Shown here piece after piece: positions 58,701 through 64,000 of a stretch of DNA of 64,000 nucleotides. How positions within the stretch are numbered: position 1 is the first letter of the stretch; the number at the start of each line of letters is the position of its first letter. Made by a program: the position numbers and the translations under genes. Under the pieces are notes generated by a model. The model saw nothing but the letters and a program-made list of their open reading frames with translations, ran no database searches and was not told where the DNA came from. Origin of the DNA: Podaxis mareebaensis (taxonomy: Eukaryota > Basidiomycota > Agaricomycetes > Agaricales > Agaricaceae); assembly GCA_018524725.1 (NCBI GenBank), contig JAEUWP010000562.1, positions 620,001 through 684,000 of the forward strand, in the 5' to 3' direction.

Positions 58701-58780
58701 AAAGGGAGGTTTACACGAGTACTTTCTTGGAGTCTGTCTACAGCCTTGCCATCGGCTATCACTGGTATCCGTCTGAGCAT
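55762..58780 (-). CDS. RAD54: Rad54 SNF2-family recombinational-repair translocase, many exons
   Basis: Minus-strand gene from ATG 58778-58780 ([12 protein letters not shown]) to the stop at 55762-55764. An N-terminal basic region ([21 protein letters not shown]) precedes [15 protein letters not shown]. Helicase motifs: [17 protein letters not shown] (about 57510), III-type segments, the Rad54 region [16 protein letters not shown]..., then [33 protein letters not shown], and [17 protein letters not shown]. After that come [18 protein letters not shown] and a C-terminal CKRCKDGKQ zinc-type segment. Rad54 stimulates Rad51 strand exchange and remodels chromatin. Introns are 45-60 nt; I did not resolve every one, but all core motifs are in order. 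Confidence 0.93.
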
Positions 58781-59065
58781 GAAAATATGAATGATAAACG
58801 AGGGACGGGTCTGAAATTGGCGGATTCAAAGTGACATGTGTTGTTAATGTAACGCGACGCGCAAAACGAGTCACGTGTTCGTGATGGTCATTGCAAGTCA
58901 GACACCGCGACGAATCCTGAATGGATTAAATGCCAAAGGGATCATTCACGTATGTAGCTAGACAATAGATAGGCGGTAGAAGATAGCAAGGACATGGGTA
59001 ACGATAGCATCCACGAAGGCAAGTAAAACCATCCCAAGCCCATTCAGAAGCTGGGAAAGACAAAA

Positions 59066-61391
59066 TCAAGTATCTCCGGCTGAAAGAATATACTGAGACC
59101 AGATGGTATCGTCCGCATTCACAGTGGCATCCGCAAACGCAGAGTAGTTTTCAATAGATACATGCGCGACGAGTATGCCGTCCACTGAGAGAAGACCTGA
59201 TGGAATGTTTAATCTCTGAGCAAACAGGGCGTTACTTGAAGAACAGAATGCAAGAAGATCCCGATCAACCATTGCAACGAACTAGCGAAACGAAATTCAG
59301 AGCCCCGATCGACCTGCAGGAGAACATACCCACCAGTTCATCATTGGAGAGACGTTTCGTGAAGTGCCTGAAATTTTGATCGTGTGCATCTATTGCTTCT
59401 GGGAACAACTGAATACGCGCAAAGGAACCTTTTGTCCGCAATGTTCCCAGCAAATCTGTAGCATGAGATCCACGATAAAATTTCCCCGGCGGACCCCGTT
59501 GGGACATAGCGAAACTGGGGAAGGCAGAGGAAGAGACAGCATCGACAAACAGAACAGGGATCGAAGTTGAGGCATCGAGATTGATTTCGAATGGTATCGA
59601 GCTAGATTGAAATTAGGGATGGGAAGAATGAAGCTCACTGGAAGGGGGCTTACGACTCGTCGGCACTTATCTTAGTCCCCAAGCTTGCAGCGTCAGTTCC
59701 CAATGCTCTGAAAATTTGGTAAGCGCGTTAGGATGCATTGAGCGCATCACTCACAATGGCCCGAAAATTGTCGAACGCCTCCAAGCCGGATTGCTTTCGG
59801 TCTCAGGGATAGTGGATGGGAAAAGGCTCTCCTTCACGTCAGGCGTCAAAGTTGCGCTAGAATAGATATGAAAAGATAAGTAAAGCATTATGAAATGGGA
59901 AATGAGCCTACGTCTGTTCTGGTTCTGCGACCTGTGCAAAGGCAATTCTCACGTTGTCTTCATCTTCGTAGTCAGGTAAGGTCGTAGGACCTGGCTCAAG
60001 ACCTGCCAATTGCAATAGCTCCCCAGGCTTCGGTGGCTCGACGTGAACTTGCTGATCTATGGTCATCTCAGCAATCTCGTCCCGTTGATGCTTCGTTACA
60101 TCATCCTCGGTTTCGTCATTTGCTCGTTTTTGAACTCTCCCGAGCTTCCCCTTTCCTCTGACACTTTTGAGCTTTCCTTTTTCAGCGGTCAACAATGTTG
60201 GCGGTGGAATCAATAGACCATCGGATGAACGCCCAGGTCCAGGTTTTCGTCGCTTGGGAGGTGAAGTCTGCTCACCAGCGCCCGTCCCCCCATTAAGCTT
60301 GTTTGCCTCGTGGGACTTGAGATTAGCCAGCTGATGATCGTTCAATAGCTTCACCAGTGGATTGGCAACACGCGCCCGGTGCAATGGCATAGTAGCCTTG
60401 ACGTTTTCCACCGAAGGTGGCGTCACAGTGCTTTTATCCGGATTTTCGTCCTTTGCTGGCGTTGGCGGTGCTACGACCGCCGTATTCATGGAAATAAGCA
60501 AGTCCTCGTTGATTTCCAATTCAGGTGAATCGGCGTTTTGTGGAGAACCCGAACCTCTGTCTTTTTCACGCGGCAAAAGTTGGAGCAGGGAATCCGAAGG
60601 TGTGGGCTTGACTGGCGAACCGCGATCCGTCAGAAGGAGATTTGGCTTACTGCTGAAGGATTCTAGCGCTTGTCGTGGTCGTTTTGAAGGATGATCGTCC
60701 TCAGGTTCTGTATCATCGCCATCTCGCTTGCGGATCTTTGAAGGTGAAGAAAGTTCGACGTCCGGGGTAACTTCGACGGACTTCACTTTCGGTTTGGCTT
60801 CCTTTGCAGGCGACCTCTCCCTTTCTTTACCCTTCCGTTCTGCGCGGTGGAATGAGACGCGTTGCTAAAAAGTCTATAACAAGACGCACTCTTGGGTGGA
60901 CCGACGGGTAGGAATACCTCTCCCGCAGTGAATTGCCGCAAATCCCGATGATCTCGACCGCCTGTGTTGATGCGCTCCCAAAACCGCGAAAGCGTTTCCT
61001 CAGAGCCAGTCATATGTTCTATCGGCTCCCAGCTACAATCGCAAAACTGGTAAATTCCAGGTGAGCTGCATTGGCCGAATGAATACCTACGTATCATCCG
61101 CAGGTGAGTACCCTTTCCACTACTACTTCTTCAGTGCATTGCTAATCATGATTCAATAACCGGAATTTTACCCGAACCCGGAATTTCTATGATCTGGTGT
61201 CAGTCATGATAGCCAGAAGCGACCAGTATCAATCGCCTACTTACCCAAACCAGTTTATTTTTACGGCTCTTCTCCTTTTCAACACGCGCCTCTAATATCG
61301 ATTCTGCAGAATACTAAGTCGGTCGCCATCTCGAGAGCACGGTCGGGTTAAGGAGCATACCAATCTCATATTCTTCTTCGTCTGATGACAT
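59066..61391 (-). CDS. Chromodomain protein with uncharacterised C-terminal region
   Basis: Starts at ATG 61389-61391. The chromodomain is split over three exons: EYEIESILEARVEKEKSR and NKLVW, then WKGYSPADDTWEPIEHM, then SEETLSRFWERIN. Aromatic-cage residues are present (Tyr of EYEI, Trp of LVWWKGY, Trp of TWEP). A long Ser/Pro/Lys-rich linker follows, containing EDDHPSKRPRQ and PKRRKPGPGRSS. The C-terminal ~200 residues fold-like part reads TIFGPL...PFEINLDASTSIPVLFVD, then GPPGKFYRGSHATDLLGTL and FVAMVDRDLLAFCSSSNAL, ending IWSQYILSAGDT. Chromodomains bind methylated histone H3 tails; HP1/Chp1-type roles in heterochromatin are plausible. I do not recognise the C-terminal domain. No chromoshadow domain is obvious. 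Confidence 0.78.
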
Positions 61392-61907
61392 GACAGATAG
61401 AAGGAGGGATAGAACTGTGGGGAAGAATTATGAATCTCAAGTCTTAAGTCAAGTTGTAATATATTAGTGCCAGTGCTTCTTGCGTACACGTGACGCGTTC
61501 CGTTACGCGAATGCGTGACAAGCAACGACAAACACTCGAGTCTGGCAGAGAGAGATCCCGTCGGTAGTCTACAGCCTGTAGCTTGGCCATAATAGTAGAA
61601 TAAGTAATATACATGATGCATAAAATATGCTATATGATATCTCAATTGTAAGACTTCAGAAGAAGCGGTGAACAATATACAAATGTTCGACCTCGGACCC
61701 ACATGGGCTTCGATGGTAGCAGAATTACTCCAACATTGCTGCATATGTTGTGTCTGATTGCCAGGATATTTGTATGTACAACTAGATAACAAGGAAATTA
61801 GATAGTATCAAGCTCATACAATTAAGAAATACATTAGCATAACCTAGTCAACAAACGACCTTTTGTGGACCAGACAAAGACCGAAGAGGTAAAAAGATGT
61901 AGAATGA
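61392..61907. other. Spacer upstream of the chromodomain gene, with CACGTG-ACGCGT element
   Basis: 516 bp. CACGTG at 61487-61492 is immediately followed by ACGCGT at 61493-61498, then a second CG-rich TTACGCGAA at about 61503. These resemble an E-box and an MluI cell-cycle box about 100 bp upstream of the chromodomain start. No gene is supported; the 3' UTR of the RAD9-type gene lies at the right end. Confidence 0.5.
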
Positions 61908-64000
61908 TCAGAGACTTTGGGAACACTGCGAATCTTCCTCGACGGGCCATGATGGATAAGGCAGTCTGCGAGACATGATCAGGCTATCCTTGACCCAGTT
62001 CCAGTCTACAGTGCGGGCTTGCACGTAGCTGCTGGTATATTGGTCTTTTTCGCGAATAATCAAGAAGCCATACTGCGAGAGCGGGTTTAAGGCATAAGAA
62101 ACGTCACGGACAGCTTCAACCTTCGCAGCACCCATGGCTAGTATGATGCGGATGATATCGTTGGCGGCTTCGCCAGCCTTGTTGGTCTTTGGTGTCATAT
62201 CTGGCCCAACGCAAAGAATGGACAGTCCGTCGAGAATCTTGGGCGCAACAGGATTCAACATGATGTTAGGGAGATGCTCTAGCTGATTGCCCCAATTGAG
62301 GTCGATTTGCTGGGAGGGGAGGACGTCGAACAACGTCGGCCGACCTTGAGGTAACAGGTACGGCCGCCAGTCAAGCTCCTTGCCCTGTTGGGATGACAGT
62401 TGAATAGGGTCAAAACTACGATATGACATATTACTCACCACTTCGAGGCAAGAGTATAACCAATTGACTGATAGACAAGGAATCCCTAGCGCCAACGCCA
62501 TCAGATACTTGGGCTTTAGGTTGCAATCATCTGCTAACAGGAACAAGCGCTCTAGCTCCTTCGGCTCTCCGACCCACTTCACGTCACTAGCCTCAATAAC
62601 GCAACGCTCCGATGAGTACGAAATGTCCATCTTGAGGTATTTGAATAGGTCGTCAACGACTACGCCGCCACTATCCCGTACAGCGTTAAGAATGTCTGAG
62701 CGAGATCGACCATCCTTGGTCTTGTCATTGGTATTGTTTCTGCTGAGACTGACAATTAAGCCGACTTTGTGCAAGAATTTATACAGGGGTCGTGCACCCT
62801 TGGCATTGGAAAGAAAACTAGCGGCCGACCGAGAAGGCGAAGGTGTAGGTTTGGTCTCGACTTCGCGTATTGCGGGAACTATTAACCGGTTATCGACAGT
62901 CCGATCTTGCCAGCCAGAGTTGATCATTTTTGTAGAGATGCTAATATCCCTGATTTGGAGCTCCTCCTCCTCTCCCGCAATGTCAACGTAGACTGTATTC
63001 GTCCGATAATTGACCCTGACGACCTTATAATCCTTCGCTTTCTTGTTGATGCGAACGAAGTCTCCAACGCGCAAATTGTTGGTCCGCATATTGCCCGCGA
63101 TAACGGCTGATTCAAAGCCATCGTCGAACTTGACGTTATAATTGTCGTCACTCAAATGTTCGTAAACGATCCCAGAATACCAGAGGCCATTTTGCCTCCA
63201 GAGAGCAAAAACCCGGGTCGCATCCGCTCTGGATATCGTCGAGCCAGCGGACTTGAGCCGTTTCGTAAGCCGAGTCCGAGGAGTCACCGCAGCCTGGTTC
63301 AAAGACTTGCTCTTGGGTGGTCTACCCCGCTTGCGCTTAAAGCTCTGCTGAGGAGATTCCGGTTCCATGTACTCTTCTTCATCATCCATTGCCGGCTCTG
63401 TGGCCCTCTCACTATCAGAAACCTCTTCCATCTCAACGTCAGGGTTCTCCTCAGCTTCGACTGTGGCAGACCGATAACTTCGAGCAGACCTTGCAACGGA
63501 CGTGGCTCTGAATGGCTTGCGTACAGGCTGCTTCCCTTTGTCCCCCGATGCGACCACGGCCTTGAGGGTTGGCTTCCGAGAGCGAGCAGGGCGAGCATGA
63601 TCCTGATCAGGGACCGAAGAAGGAATGGCGCTCTCATTAGAAATGTCGGCAACAGGAGGTTTGTGACTATTGGAGCCTTTTCGACCCCTTTGCTGGTGTG
63701 GTGGATCGGGCCGCTTCACTGCAGCAATAGGCTGAGGTTTTGTTGCCTTCCTATCAGTCTGAAGAAGGTCAGAAAACGGAAATTGACCACACATGAAGAA
63801 CATACCTTCGTCTTGGAAGAATAAGTACGCGTATTATCCGGGGCCTTTCCACGCGTCGCGGTAGCTAGAGCCTTGCCTTTATCCTTGCGAAGACGAGCGG
63901 AAAGAGGTACATCGTCGTCATCGTCGTCATCGTCCTCCTCATGCCTCCTCTCTTCTGTCTGCTCCTCCCGTTCAGCTTCTTCCTCTTCCTCTTCCTCCTC
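61908..64000 (-). CDS. Rad9/Crb2/53BP1-type checkpoint mediator, C-terminal part (5' end beyond window)
   Basis: Minus-strand exons 63806-64000 (continuing past the edge), 62439-63758 and 61908-62384 give 662 visible residues. The start is acidic (Glu runs, eight Asp). A basic AT-hook-like KRKRGRPPKSKS precedes the tandem Tudor region (VFALWRQNGLWYSGIVYEHL ... NYNVKFDDGFE ... LRVGDFVRINKKAKDYKVV). Two BRCT repeats follow: AVRDSGGVVVDDLFKYL with LALGIPCLSVNWLYSCLE, then LDWRPYLLPQG and LDGLSILCVGPDM to VDWNWVKDSLIM. Tudor-BRCT2 is the architecture of Crb2/Rad9/53BP1, which bind H4K20me and phospho-H2A and activate the effector checkpoint kinase. The 54-nt intron 62385-62438 has no in-frame stop. 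Confidence 0.9.

Noticed and set aside
1..64000. Secondary-metabolite or mating-type gene cluster
   Set aside because: No polyketide, NRPS or terpene synthase, homeodomain or pheromone receptor gene is present; the genes are unrelated housekeeping functions.

Overview
The window reads as nuclear DNA of a filamentous basidiomycete, most likely a mushroom-forming Agaricomycete. Genes are close together on both strands. Nearly all are broken by many short introns (about 47-60 nt) with GTRNGT donors. Most products are conserved fungal housekeeping proteins, plus lineage-typical families such as a DUF6699-like protein and a DNMT1-type cytosine methyltransferase. Exon joins were made by hand; where the full exon set was resolved, the joined lengths close in frame from ATG to stop.

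Layout, left to right. 0-12 kb: 3' end of LEU4 (+), ATG9 (+), ECM15/MTH1187 family (-), EH-domain protein (+), and a large DNMT1-type methyltransferase (-). 12-21.4 kb: MCM7 (+), head to head with the methyltransferase, then KEX2 (-), an UNC93-like MFS protein (+) and a small heat-shock protein (+). 21.4-23.2 kb: a degenerate region with a perfect 14-bp inverted repeat, short direct repeats, a decayed ORF and an orphan last exon of a second HSP20 gene. 23.2-31 kb: DUF6699-like protein (+), N-myristoyltransferase (+), UFD1 (-) and CCT4 (+). 31-36 kb: a tandem segmental duplication giving two guanine deaminase genes (-) with a CCT4 fragment between them. 36-43 kb: mitochondrial carrier (-), RRN6-like Pol I factor (-), mitochondrial ribosomal protein uL3m (+). 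43-54 kb: a second, smaller degenerate tandem duplication, an intronless unknown protein (+), a LisH-CTLH-CRA protein (-), an unknown CxxC protein (-), GPI14 (+) and a PQ-loop protein (-). 54-64 kb: LIN1/CD2BP2 (+), RAD54 (-), a chromodomain protein (-), and a 5'-truncated RAD9/Crb2-type checkpoint protein (-) running off the right edge.

The genes form no single pathway. Chromosome biology is well represented: methyltransferase, replicative helicase, chromodomain protein, RAD54 and RAD9/Crb2. Several gene pairs share very short divergent promoters: ECM15/EH protein, DNMT1/MCM7, UFD1/CCT4, RRN6-like/uL3m and unknown CxxC/GPI14.

The most unusual signals concern splicing and duplication. In one deaminase copy both splice sites of one intron are destroyed, yet a cryptic pair exactly 13 nt upstream restores the frame, so it is an apparent intron slide. 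There is also a 5-nt microexon and several GC-AG introns. I saw no CRISPR array, rRNA, convincing tRNA or intact transposon.
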